Below are positions 6,313 through 13,735 of a stretch of DNA of 20,930 nucleotides, one piece after another. Each line of letters opens with the position of its first letter. The first letter of the stretch is position 1. The position numbers and the translations under genes are program-made. The stretch spans positions 1 to 20,930 of the forward strand of contig CALJXB010000346.1 of NCBI GenBank assembly GCA_937974415.1, read 5' to 3'. The notes beneath the pieces were generated by a model that saw only the letters and a program-made list of their open reading frames with translations, ran no database searches and was not told the origin of the DNA. Source of the DNA: an uncultured Kiloniellales bacterium (lineage in GTDB: Bacteria; Pseudomonadota; Alphaproteobacteria; Kiloniellales; JAKSDN01).

Positions 6313-7967
6313 ATCAGCGCGATAACCGCAGCCACCAGGGCCACGGCGGCGATCGCCAGGGCAATCTTGGATCCCCGATCCCGTCCGCCCGCACCCAGGC
6401 TCCTGGCGGACTGCGGATCGAGGCGTAGGCCGTCGCGGGCAATTTGGCTGGAGGCGCGCTCGACGTCGGAAATGAGGCGCGGTAGGCGCTGCAGGCTCTC
6501 GCCCAGGTCCTGGGCGGCGTCCTTGAGCCGGGCCTCCGGGCCCCGGTTCTCGCGCACCCAGGCCTCGATCAGCGGCTGGGCGAGGACCCAAATGTTGAGA
6601 CTCGGGTCGAGCCGGCGGCTGATTCCTTCGGCCATCAGCATGTTCTTCTGCAGCAGCAGGAGCTGGGGCTGGACCGGCATATCGAAGGATTCGGTGAGTT
6701 GCAGGAGCTGGGCGAGCAGGCGGGCGAAGGAGATCTGATTGAGCGGCCGCCCGAAGATCGGCTCGCAGACCGAGCGCAGGGCCTGGGCGAAGATCTCCGG
6801 CGGATGGCCGAGCGGCAGGTAGCCCGCCTCGACATGAACCTCGGCGAGCTGGCGATAGTCGCGCGCCAGGGTCGCCAGCAGCATGTCGGCCAGGTAGTAG
6901 CGGGTGCGGCGGTCGAGCCGTCCCATGATGCCGAAGTCGACGGCGACGATGTTGCCGTCGGCATCGACCCACATGTTGCCGGGGTGCTGATCGCCGTGGA
7001 ACAGCCCGTCGCGGAACACTTGCTTGAAGAAGATGGTGGCGGCCTTGGTCAGAACCTCGCTCAGGTCATGGCCGGCGGCGATCAGCGCTTCCTTGTCGTC
7101 GAGGGGAACGCCGCCGACCCGTTCGAGCGTCAGTACCCTGCGCGAGGTGAGCTGCCAATCGATGGCGGGAACGTGATAGTCGGGGTCGTCGGCGAAGTTG
7201 GCGCGCAGTTCCGAGGCCGCCGCCGCCTCCATGCGCAGATCCATCTCCAGCTTCACCGTCTCCTCGAACACCCCGACCACTTCTCGCGGCTTGAGGCGTC
7301 GCAGCTTGGGCTGGGTGCGTTCGACCACGTCGGCCACGGTGTAAAACAGCTCCAGGTCGCGGGCGAAGGCCTGCTCGACGCCGGGCCGCAGCACCTTCAC
7401 GGCGACCTCGCGGCCGCTCCAGTCCTCGACCGCTTCCTCGAGATCCCCTAAAGCCGCCGCCCCGGCCGACGCTGCCGCGGTTCGGGCGGCGGCCGCGGCC
7501 GCACTGGAAGGGGCCGGGTCCTCCGCCCGCCGCTCCTCGCCTTTGACGATGGCGAGATGGACCTGGGCGATCGAGGCGGCCGAGACCGGCTCATCCTCGA
7601 AGCGCGAAAACAGCGCGTCGATCGGCCGGCCCAGCTCGCTTTCGACGGTGGCGCGGGCGGCGCGGCTGTCGAAGGGCGGCAGCCGGTCCTGTAGTTCCGA
7701 AAGGTCGGCCGCCAACTGCTCGCCCAGCAAGTCGGCGCGCGTCGAGAGGAATTGGCCGAACTTGATGAACGAGGGCCCCAGCTCGGTGAGCGCGCGGGCC
7801 AGTTTCTGTCCCGGCCGGCCGTCCACGTCGCGCCGCGAGCCCAGACGCGCGAACCACAGCAGGCCCGGTGCCACCTGCAGCACCTCCAGCGCGGCGAGTG
7901 CGTCGTGCCGCGCCAGGGTGCGGGCGATCACGAGCAGCCTCAAGAGGGTCCGTATCGGGCGCAGCAT
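6309..7967 (-). CDS. ubiB: UbiB, ADCK/ABC1-family atypical kinase needed for ubiquinone synthesis
   Basis: 552 aa. UbiB proteins are membrane-anchored ATPases that support aerobic coenzyme Q synthesis. Visible are the family-specific K69-F-G-Q72 motif, the Ala-rich loop AASIAQVH (130-137), the ATP-binding lysine K191 in VAVKVLRPG, the catalytic HGDQHPGN loop, the metal-binding DFG, and a C-terminal hydrophobic anchor (KIALAIAAVALVAAVIALI). Between the Ala-rich loop and K191 lies an unusual low-complexity insert of about 40 residues. The ATG at 7965-7967 begins 5 nt after the ubiE TGA. Ubiquinone synthesis as its pathway is supported by neighbouring ubiE. Confidence 0.95.
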   Translation of the reverse strand: MLRPIRTLLRLLVIARTLARHDALAALEVLQVAPGLLWFARLGSRRDVDGRPGQKLARALTELGPSFIKFGQFLSTRADLLGEQLAADLSELQDRLPPFDSRAARATVESELGRPIDALFSRFEDEPVSAASIAQVHLAIVKGEERRAEDPAPSSAAAAAARTAAASAGAAALGDLEEAVEDWSGREVAVKVLRPGVEQAFARDLELFYTVADVVERTQPKLRRLKPREVVGVFEETVKLEMDLRMEAAAASELRANFADDPDYHVPAIDWQLTSRRVLTLERVGGVPLDDKEALIAAGHDLSEVLTKAATIFFKQVFRDGLFHGDQHPGNMWVDADGNIVAVDFGIMGRLDRRTRYYLADMLLATLARDYRQLAEVHVEAGYLPLGHPPEIFAQALRSVCEPIFGRPLNQISFARLLAQLLQLTESFDMPVQPQLLLLQKNMLMAEGISRRLDPSLNIWVLAQPLIEAWVRENRGPEARLKDAAQDLGESLQRLPRLISDVERASSQIARDGLRLDPQSARSLGAGGRDRGSKIALAIAAVALVAAVIALI

Positions 7968-7972
7968 CGAGG

Positions 7973-8794
7973 TCAAAGACGCCAGGCCGAATGAAGAGCC
8001 GCTATGCCGCCGGAGAGATTGCGGTACCGCACCCGGTCGAAGCCAGCCGCGGCGATGCGGCCCACCAGCTCGTCCTGGGGCGGGAAGCGCCGGATCGATT
8101 CGACGAGATAGCGATAGGCGTCGCGGTCGCCGGTGACCCGAGCGCCGAGCGCCGGCAGTACCTTGAAGGAATAGAGATCGTAGAGCTCGGAGATGAGCGG
8201 CACCGCAACGCGGCTGAACTCGAGGCAGAGGAAACGTCCTCCCGGGCGCAGGACCCGCCGCGCCTCGCCGAGGGCCGCGTCGATGCGCGTCACATTGCGC
8301 AGCCCGAAGGCGATGGTGTAGGCCTCGACGCTGCGGTCGGCCAAGGGCAGCGCTTCGGCGTTGCCGCAGATCCAGCGCGGACTGCCCGGACCGCCGGGCA
8401 GAATGCCCCGGTCGACGGCCCGGTCGCGCCCGACCTGGAGCATTTCGGGGGTGAGATCGCAGACCACGATGTCCCCCGCCCGCTCGCGGCCGAGGCGTTC
8501 GATCACACGAAACGCGATATCGCCGGTGCCGCCGGCGACATCCAGCAGGCGGAGGCCCGGTCGCGGCGCCAGCCAGTCGACCATGGCCTGCTTCCACAAG
8601 CGGTGGATGCCGCCGGACATGAGATCGTTCATCAAATCGTAGCGGTCCGACACGCTCTCGAAGACCTGGCGCACCCGCCACACCTTCTCGGGCTGCGGCA
8701 TCGATTCGAAACCGAACGAAACCACCTCCTCCGTGCCGGAGGCGTCTTCGCCGGTCGCCCGCGATATCTTGTCAGGTCTCATGGCGCGGACCAT
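7973..8794 (-). CDS. ubiE: UbiE/COQ5 methyltransferase (demethylmenaquinol / 2-polyprenyl-6-methoxy-1,4-benzoquinol methylase)
   Basis: 273 aa from ATG 8794, or 269 aa from ATG 8782; neither start has a clear Shine-Dalgarno sequence. It is a class I SAM methyltransferase with UbiE hallmarks: FESVSDRYDLMNDLMSGGIHRLWK (in two parts around residues 45-68), SAM motif I LDVAGGTGD (84-92), the acidic VCDLTPEML, GNAEALPLADRSVEAYTIAFGLRN and the C-terminal GGIAALHSAWRL. It C-methylates the ring of the quinone precursor. It is the first gene of the seven-gene minus-strand run and diverges from mutM over about 100 bp. Confidence 0.96.
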   Translation of the reverse strand: MVRAMRPDKISRATGEDASGTEEVVSFGFESMPQPEKVWRVRQVFESVSDRYDLMNDLMSGGIHRLWKQAMVDWLAPRPGLRLLDVAGGTGDIAFRVIERLGRERAGDIVVCDLTPEMLQVGRDRAVDRGILPGGPGSPRWICGNAEALPLADRSVEAYTIAFGLRNVTRIDAALGEARRVLRPGGRFLCLEFSRVAVPLISELYDLYSFKVLPALGARVTGDRDAYRYLVESIRRFPPQDELVGRIAAAGFDRVRYRNLSGGIAALHSAWRL

Positions 8795-8895
8795 AGCGCG
8801 CGCCCCGGCTTCGCGCTACTCTCGGCGCCGCCGTCGACGACATGCCGGCTTTTGCGCCTGTTCGTCCGCCGATCCGATAGGGGACCCTTCCGCCC

Positions 8896-9738
8896 GTGCC
8901 CGAACTTCCCGAAGTCGAAACCGTGGTGCGCGGACTGCGGCCCCACCTGGAGGGCCGCAAGCTGGTGCGCGTGCTGCAGCGCAGGCCGGACTTGCGCTTT
9001 CCTTTGCCGAAGAACTTCGCCGCCAGGCTTGAAGGGCGCCGCGTATTGAGCATCGACCGCCGGGCCAAGTACATCCTCGTACGCCTCGACGGCGAAGAGA
9101 CCTTGCTCTGTCATCTCGGCATGTCGGGGCGCCTGGTCTTGGGGCGGCCAAACGGCGTGCCTCTCGATGCCCACGATCACGTGGTCTTCGAAACCGAAGC
9201 CGGTACGGAGATCCGTTTCAACGACGCCCGGCGCTTCGGGGTCATGGACTTGGTGGCGAGCGATGGGCTGGCCGCACACAAACTGTTGTGCGATCTCGGC
9301 CCGGAGCCACTGGGCAATCGCTTCGACGGCAAGTCTCTGGCGACCTCCCTCGAGGGTCGCCGCACGCCCATAAAGGCGGCCCTTCTGGACCAAAAAGTCG
9401 TTGCCGGACTGGGCAACATCTACGTTTGCGAGGCGCTGTTCTACGCCGGGCTTTCGCCGCGCCGTCAGGCTTATACGGTGCAAGGCGGCCGTGCCGAGCG
9501 ACTGGCCTGGGCGGTGCGCGACGTGCTTAGGCGGGCGATCGACGCCGGCGGCTCGAGCTTGCGCGACTATGTCCAGGCCGACGGCGAGCTGGGCTACTTT
9601 CAGCACCAATGGGCGGTTTACGACTGCGAGGGCGGGGCCTGTCCGGGCTGTGACTGCGATCGTCGCAAGCGGGGCGGCATTCGCCGGCTGGTGCAATCGG
9701 GACGCTCCACCTTCTACTGCCCGACACGCCAACGCTAA
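8896..9738 (+). CDS. mutM: Formamidopyrimidine-DNA glycosylase (Fpg/MutM), atypical zinc finger
   Basis: 280 aa, starting at GTG 8896 because the mature protein must begin PELPEVETV, with Pro2 as the catalytic amine and Glu3 the acid. K58 (RRAKYIL) and the H2TH region ([19 protein letters not shown]) are intact. It excises 8-oxoguanine and formamidopyrimidines and nicks the abasic site. The C-terminal zinc finger has C249 and C252, with further Cys at 244 and 254, then C275. The expected fourth ligand is replaced by R278: the end reads CPTRQR where the family normally has C-P-x-C-Q. The DNA-contacting QSGRSTFYC stretch is conserved. Confidence 0.95.
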   Translation: MPELPEVETVVRGLRPHLEGRKLVRVLQRRPDLRFPLPKNFAARLEGRRVLSIDRRAKYILVRLDGEETLLCHLGMSGRLVLGRPNGVPLDAHDHVVFETEAGTEIRFNDARRFGVMDLVASDGLAAHKLLCDLGPEPLGNRFDGKSLATSLEGRRTPIKAALLDQKVVAGLGNIYVCEALFYAGLSPRRQAYTVQGGRAERLAWAVRDVLRRAIDAGGSSLRDYVQADGELGYFQHQWAVYDCEGGACPGCDCDRRKRGGIRRLVQSGRSTFYCPTRQR

Positions 9739-9809
9739 GGTCGCCGGGTTTTGTTGCCGGTGCCCGGGTTGTCGATCAGTGCGATCTTCGGTCGAGTCCG
9801 GGAGTGTTC

Positions 9810-9838
9810 TTGACGACGGTCCAGCCCACCGCTATAAG
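9810..9838 (+). promoter_or_regulatory. Strong sigma-70 promoter for rpsT
   Basis: TTGACG (9810-9815), an exact 17-bp spacer, and TATAAG (9833-9838): five of six matches in each box. It lies 37 bp before the rpsT ATG in the mutM-rpsT gap, giving a short leader. Confidence 0.8.
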
Positions 9839-9875
9839 CGCGGCGCTTTCTCGGGTCCAACACAGGTCAATGGAA

Positions 9876-10139
9876 ATGGCGCACCATCAATCCGCCAAGA
9901 AGCGCATCAGGCGCAACGCTCGCAGCGCGGTCAGCAACCGTTCGCGGGTCAGCCGCGTTCGCACCTTCGTCAAGAAGGCTGAAACGGCCATCGCCTCCGG
10001 CGACAAGCAGGCCGCAGAAGCGGCGTTCAAGACGGCGCAGCCCGAGCTGCAACGCGGCGCGCAAAAAGGCATTCTTCATCGCAACACTGCGGCGCGAAAG
10101 ATTTCTCGGCTCAGTGCGCGCGTCAAACAAATGAGCTGA
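9876..10139 (+). CDS. rpsT: 30S ribosomal protein S20
   Basis: 87 aa, the family's usual length, and basic. It begins [17 protein letters not shown], matching the S20 signature M-A-x-x-x-S-A-K-K-R, and continues with a helical Lys/Arg/Ala-rich body ending [21 protein letters not shown]20 binds 16S rRNA early in 30S assembly. An upstream in-frame start would run through the promoter at 9810-9838, so ATG 9876 is chosen; AGG at 9864-9866 gives suitable spacing. Its position directly before dnaA is common in alphaproteobacteria. Confidence 0.97.
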   Translation: MAHHQSAKKRIRRNARSAVSNRSRVSRVRTFVKKAETAIASGDKQAAEAAFKTAQPELQRGAQKGILHRNTAARKISRLSARVKQMS

Positions 10140-10193
10140 GCGTCTTGCCGCAGCCGGGCCGGCCCGCAAGACAACTTCAACCACGCAAGCCAT

Positions 10194-10214
10194 GAGCCTG
10201 TCGAGGCTCGATTT
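10194..10214 (+). terminator. Probable rpsT terminator
   Basis: GAGCCT (10194-10199), loop GTCG, AGGCTC (10204-10209), then GATTTT. It is a compact 6-bp stem with a short T-run, 55 nt past the rpsT stop. A second stem (GTCTTGC 10142-10148 with GCAAGAC 10166-10172) directly after the stop may act with it. Confidence 0.5.
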
Positions 10215-10422
10215 TCAAGGCCCGCCAAATACCCCATAGGCTCTTTCCTCTCCCTCCCCGCCGGACTTTCGGCGGCCGGACGGCCCACACGCACAGATTG
10301 CATAACAATCCGTTGTCATTGAGACTGCTTTGAAAAACCCCTGCGTTCTGCTTTCCTTCCGCTTGCCACGAAGGGGGCTTGCGAGGTAAGGTGCGAGGTC
10401 AAGTGGGGGTCTATAAAAACCA

Positions 10423-10440
10423 AGTATTCACGAGAATACT
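10423..10440. promoter_or_regulatory. Perfect 7-bp inverted repeat (operator-like)
   Basis: AGTATTC (10423-10429), ACGA, GAATACT (10434-10440): perfect arms, 4-bp centre, AT-rich. It looks like a dimeric-protein site. The binding protein is unknown. Confidence 0.4.
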
Positions 10441-10462
10441 CAAATAAAACGGTCTCCCATTA

Positions 10463-10481
10463 TTTGCGAAGTTCTCGCAAA
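10463..10481. promoter_or_regulatory. Perfect 7-bp inverted repeat (operator-like)
   Basis: TTTGCGA (10463-10469), AGTTC, TCGCAAA (10475-10481). It is the second of three short perfect inverted repeats within 170 bp before dnaA, each with a different sequence. Confidence 0.4.
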
Positions 10482-10549
10482 ATTGTAATTCGGGGTGGGT
10501 GTGAAAGTGCGGCAATCCCTCGTGTTCGACTCTTACGGATTGTTCGAAG

Positions 10550-10579
10550 TTGCCGGACAGGGAACCATCCGAATACAAA
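10550..10579 (+). promoter_or_regulatory. Candidate dnaA promoter
   Basis: TTGCCG (10550-10555), an 18-bp spacer, then TACAAA (10574-10579): four of six matches in each box. It implies a dnaA leader of about 190 nt. The inverted repeat at 10577-10591 overlaps its -10 box and start region. Confidence 0.35.
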
Positions 10580-10591
10580 CAATAGTTGTTT
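10577..10591. promoter_or_regulatory. Inverted repeat overlapping the candidate dnaA promoter
   Basis: AAACAA (10577-10582), TAG, TTGTTT (10586-10591): a 15-bp perfect inverted repeat placed where a repressor would block the candidate promoter. The TTTACA just after resembles only the end of a DnaA box. Confidence 0.35.
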
Positions 10592-10625
10592 ACAAAACCT
10601 TCTGAATCAGGAGACGGGAAGCGAT

Positions 10626-10790
10626 ATGACCGCCACTTTTCTTCCCCTCTTGGAGCCAGACGGGGCGACCGTTGGACGTTGTCGGATCGGTAAAGGGGGA
10701 TCCGCGGCGGGTCGTTGGCTCGCAAAGGGGAACAGTATGAGGGGATTCGCCGTGGTTGCCTTTGGGGGACATAGGCATGCATGGCGCTGA
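10626..10790 (+). CDS. Possible leader ORF overlapping the dnaA start
   Basis: A 54-codon ORF beginning [19 protein letters not shown] and ending HRHAWR, with TGA at 10788-10790. It lies between the candidate promoter and dnaA. GGGAAG sits 6 nt before its ATG, with AGGAGA further upstream, and its last 14 bases overlap the dnaA coding sequence in another frame. I recognise no protein family. It may be an upstream ORF that couples translation to dnaA, or simply a chance open frame in GC-rich DNA. Confidence 0.25.
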   Translation: MTATFLPLLEPDGATVGRCRIGKGGSAAGRWLAKGNSMRGFAVVAFGGHRHAWR

Positions 10791-12213
10791 GCTCGATCCC
10801 CAAGTCGAGGAACGCTGGGCAAGGGTGCGCGGTCGGTTGCGCGCCGAAGTGGGAGAGGCCGCGTTCCGCAGCTGGTTGAAGCCCTTGACTCTCGTCAACT
10901 CCAAGAGCGGCGCGGTTCGCATGGCCGTACCGACGCGCTTCATGCGCGATTGGGTGCAAAGCAATTATGCCGACCGCATCCGTCTCTTGTGGGTGGAAGA
11001 GGACGAAAGGGTCAACCGCGTCGATATCGTGGTGCAAGTGGCGAACCGACCGGTGACGTCGCGGCTGGGACATGACGGTGCGGCGCGGCCGGGCAATGGC
11101 GCGGTCGGTTCCGTTGCGCTGCCGCGAACCAGCGGCCACGGGCGCAATGGCCGCGACGAGGGCGACAAGGCCGATCCGGCGGCGTGCGAGATCAGCGCGC
11201 CGCTCGACCCGCGTTTCACCTTCGAGAACTTCATCGTCGGCAAGCCGAACGAATTGGCGTATGCGGCGGCGCGGCGGGTCGCGGAAGCCAATGTGGTTCC
11301 CTTCAATCCGCTATTCCTCTATGGCGGCGTCGGCCTCGGCAAGACCCACCTGATGCATGCGATCGCTTGGCAGATCCGCAAGCGCGGGCCGAACCGAAAG
11401 GTCGTTTATCTCTCGGCCGAAAAATTCATGTACCAGTTCGTGCGGGCGCTCAGGACGAAGGACACCATGTCCTTCAAGGAACAGTTCCGCTCGGTCGACG
11501 TGCTGATGATCGACGACGTGCAGTTCATCGGCGGGCGCGAGGCGACCCAGGAGGAATTCTTCCATACCTTCAACGCGCTGGTCGATCAGAACCGCCAGGT
11601 GGTGATCTCCGCCGACAAGAGCCCGTCGGACCTGGAGGGCGTCGAAGAGCGCATGCGCTCGCGTCTCGGCTGGGGGCTGGTGGCCGACATTCATCCGACG
11701 ACCTATGAGCTGCGTCTCGGCATTCTTCAGTCGAAGTGCGAACAGCTCGGCGCCGAGATTCCGGAGAAGGTCCTGGAGTTCCTGGCGCACAAGATTACCT
11801 CCAACGTGCGCGAGGTCGAAGGGGCGCTGAACCGCATCGTCGCCCATACGACACTGGTCGGCCGGCCGATCGCCCTCGAGACCACCACGGAAGTCCTGCA
11901 CGATCTCCTGCGGGCCAACGACCGGCGGGTGACGATCGAGGAGATCCAGAAGCGCGTGGCCGAGCACTTCAATGTCCGCATCGCCGACATGCACTCGGCG
12001 CGGCGCGCCCGGGCGGTGGCGCGGCCGCGTCAGGTGGCCATGTATCTGGCCAAGCAGCTGACCTCCCGCTCCCTGCCCGAAATCGGCCGCAAGTTCGGCG
12101 GCCGCGACCACACCACCGTGATGCATGCGGTGCGCAAGATCGAGGAGCTCAAGACGACCGACAGCAGCTTTGCCGAGGATGTCGATCTCTTGCGCCGCAT
12201 GCTGGAGAGCTGA
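10777..12213 (+). CDS. dnaA: Chromosomal replication initiator protein DnaA
   Basis: 478 aa from ATG 10777, chosen because GGGGGA at 10764-10769 is a strong Shine-Dalgarno sequence with 7-nt spacing; a TTG at 10756 is also in frame. Domain I is seen at [22 protein letters not shown], a Gly/Arg-rich linker (domain II) covers about 95-140, and the AAA+ domain has Walker A GGVGLGKT (183-190) and Walker B with D246/D247 (MIDDVQF). The C-terminal HTH domain IV has the DnaA-box-reading motif [11 protein letters not shown] (D444, H445). It binds DnaA boxes and melts the origin with ATP. It is followed by a terminator and then dnaN. Confidence 0.98.
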   Translation: MHGAELDPQVEERWARVRGRLRAEVGEAAFRSWLKPLTLVNSKSGAVRMAVPTRFMRDWVQSNYADRIRLLWVEEDERVNRVDIVVQVANRPVTSRLGHDGAARPGNGAVGSVALPRTSGHGRNGRDEGDKADPAACEISAPLDPRFTFENFIVGKPNELAYAAARRVAEANVVPFNPLFLYGGVGLGKTHLMHAIAWQIRKRGPNRKVVYLSAEKFMYQFVRALRTKDTMSFKEQFRSVDVLMIDDVQFIGGREATQEEFFHTFNALVDQNRQVVISADKSPSDLEGVEERMRSRLGWGLVADIHPTTYELRLGILQSKCEQLGAEIPEKVLEFLAHKITSNVREVEGALNRIVAHTTLVGRPIALETTTEVLHDLLRANDRRVTIEEIQKRVAEHFNVRIADMHSARRARAVARPRQVAMYLAKQLTSRSLPEIGRKFGGRDHTTVMHAVRKIEELKTTDSSFAEDVDLLRRMLES

Positions 12214-12268
12214 GCCGGCAGGCATACGGGATTTACCGTCGCCAAGCCCAAACCAGCACCTGACAGAT

Positions 12269-12300
12269 GGAAGCCCGCCGCCATTAGACGGCGGGCTTCC
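12269..12300 (+). terminator. Stem-loop terminator after dnaA
   Basis: A perfect 12-bp stem (12269-12280 with 12289-12300) and an 8-nt loop lie 55 nt past the dnaA stop. Only a short T-poor tail (TGTATCT) follows, so termination may be partial. dnaN then needs its own promoter. Confidence 0.7.
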
Positions 12301-12594
12301 TGTATCTCGGGATTCTAGGGGCCGGGCGTGTTTTGGGCCGCGCGGAAAGCCTTTGGGGAGCGTCTCGGCGGGCTTGCCAAGGGGTGCGAAAAGGCTTACC
12401 TAACTGACTGCCTGTGCTATTGTGTTCGACCGTATCGCGTGGATCGATTCGCGCGAGTCTTTCAGCGTTGCGGGACGGTCGTACAGGGCCGTAAAGGGCG
12501 TCGGCAAACAAGCCGCGTGGGTGCCCGATTGACCTTTGCACGAAGCTCCGACTGACTTTGAAAGCACATCCCTCGAACATCGATCTCTGAACCC
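12301..12594 (+). promoter_or_regulatory. dnaN upstream region
   Basis: 294 bp without a credible gene. It must hold the dnaN promoter. The best -10-like box is TATTGT (12418-12423), with only a weak -35 (TTACCT/CTTACC). Three GANTC sites are present at 12311-12315, 12446-12450 and 12455-12459. An open frame at 12328-12555 has no family features. Confidence 0.35.
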
Positions 12595-13713
12595 ATGAAG
12601 CTGACCATTGAACGTGCGTCTCTGTTGAAGTCGCTCGCACATGTCCAAAGTGTCGTCGAACGGCGAAACACCATCCCGATCCTGTCGAATGTGCTGCTTG
12701 AGGCCGGGTCGGAGAACCTTCGCCTGAGCGCCACCGACATGGATCTGAGCGTGGTCGAAGGCGTGAGCGCCCAGGTCGAGCAGACCGGCGCCACCACGGC
12801 GCCGGCCCATACGCTCTACGACATCGTGCGAAAACTGCCGGAGGGCGCCGAAGTCTCCTTTGAGGTTTCCGGCGATAACGGCCGCATGACCCTGGCCGCC
12901 GGGCGCTCCAACTTCACCCTGACCACCCTGCCGAAGGAGGATTTTCCGGCCGTCGGCGATGGCGTGCTGCCGCAAAACTTCGCCATGGCGGCGTCCGAGC
13001 TGAAGAATTTGATCGACCGGACCCGCTTTGCCATCTCGACCGAGGAAACCCGCTACTATCTCAACGGCATCTATCTGCACGCCACCAAGACCGGCGATCT
13101 GCCGGTGCTCAGGGCCGTGGCGACCGACGGACACCGCCTCGCCCGCTTCGAGATGCCGCTGCCGGAAGGAGCCGCGGACATGCCGGCCGTCATCGTGCCG
13201 CGCAAGACGGTGGGCGAACTGCGCAAGCTGATCGATGAGATCGGCGGATCGGTGGAGATCTCGCTATCGGAAACTCAGATTCGCTTCGCGTTTGCCGAGA
13301 CCGTGCTCACCTCGAAGCTGATCGACGGCACTTTTCCGGACTACGAGCGGGTGATCCCCTCGGGCAACGACAAGGTCATGGACGTCGACCGCAAGTCCTT
13401 CTTCGATGCCGTCGACCGGGTCTCCACCATCTCGACGGAAAAAAGCCGGGCGGTGAAGCTGGCGCTGGCCAACGGGGCGCTGACGGTCTCCGCCACCAGC
13501 CCCGAAAGCGGCAGTGCCGAGGAGGCGCTGGAAGTCGACTATGGCGGCGAAGCGCTGGAGATCGGCTTCAATTCGCGATACCTGCTGGACATCGCCCACC
13601 AGATCGAAGGCGATGCAGCGCAATTCACCCTGGCCGATTCCTCTTCGCCAACCATCGTGCGGGACCGGGCCGACGCAAGCGCACTTTATGTCCTCATGCC
13701 CATGCGCGTATGA
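12595..13713 (+). CDS. dnaN: DNA polymerase III beta subunit (sliding clamp)
   Basis: 372 aa, the usual clamp length. It begins MKLTIERASLLKSLAHVQSVVERRNTIPILSNVLLEA in register with the family (given here in pieces of the first 37 residues). Three repeated clamp domains follow, with FxLTTLPKEDFP near 100-112, FAISTEETRYYLNGIYLH and VATDGHRLA in domain 2, and VIPSGNDK in domain 3. It ends in a clamp-typical YVLMPMRV. It encircles DNA and tethers Pol III and other partners. No clear Shine-Dalgarno sequence precedes the ATG. recF begins 22-40 nt downstream depending on the start used. Confidence 0.98.
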   Translation: MKLTIERASLLKSLAHVQSVVERRNTIPILSNVLLEAGSENLRLSATDMDLSVVEGVSAQVEQTGATTAPAHTLYDIVRKLPEGAEVSFEVSGDNGRMTLAAGRSNFTLTTLPKEDFPAVGDGVLPQNFAMAASELKNLIDRTRFAISTEETRYYLNGIYLHATKTGDLPVLRAVATDGHRLARFEMPLPEGAADMPAVIVPRKTVGELRKLIDEIGGSVEISLSETQIRFAFAETVLTSKLIDGTFPDYERVIPSGNDKVMDVDRKSFFDAVDRVSTISTEKSRAVKLALANGALTVSATSPESGSAEEALEVDYGGEALEIGFNSRYLLDIAHQIEGDAAQFTLADSSSPTIVRDRADASALYVLMPMRV

Positions 13714-13735
13714 GCATGGCTGAGCGAGACGGCCC

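Larger units (their letters stand above)
10215..10549. other. Non-coding region upstream of dnaA: candidate origin or control region
   Basis: No convincing gene lies here. It holds a 19-nt pyrimidine tract (10241-10259), a GC hairpin CCGCCG/CGGCGG (10258-10275), then from about 10290 an AT-richer stretch with two perfect 7-bp inverted repeats, annotated separately. Near-matches to DnaA boxes exist (RC of TTATGCAAT at 10297-10305; GTATTCACG at 10424) but none fits TTATNCACA. It may be an origin or a dnaA control region. This is inference from position and composition. Confidence 0.35.

Noticed and set aside
6309..8681. A 790-codon open frame covering ubiB and much of ubiE on the minus strand
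   Set aside because: Its first part is an out-of-frame reading of ubiE. Only the portion from ATG 7967 has UbiB motifs.
10258..10275. CCGCCG/CGGCGG hairpin as a terminator
   Set aside because: There is no following T-run, and a better terminator for rpsT lies at 10194-10214.
10297..10432. Possible DnaA boxes upstream of dnaA
   Set aside because: The best matches (reverse complement of TTATGCAAT, and GTATTCACG) each miss TTATNCACA at two positions, so I do not annotate them as sites.
10411..11139. A minus-strand frame spanning the dnaA upstream region
   Set aside because: It runs into the antisense of dnaA, has no family features, and its intergenic part shows no coding character.
12328..12555. 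A 75-codon frame before dnaN
   Set aside because: No ribosome site or family features; it lies where the dnaN promoter must be.
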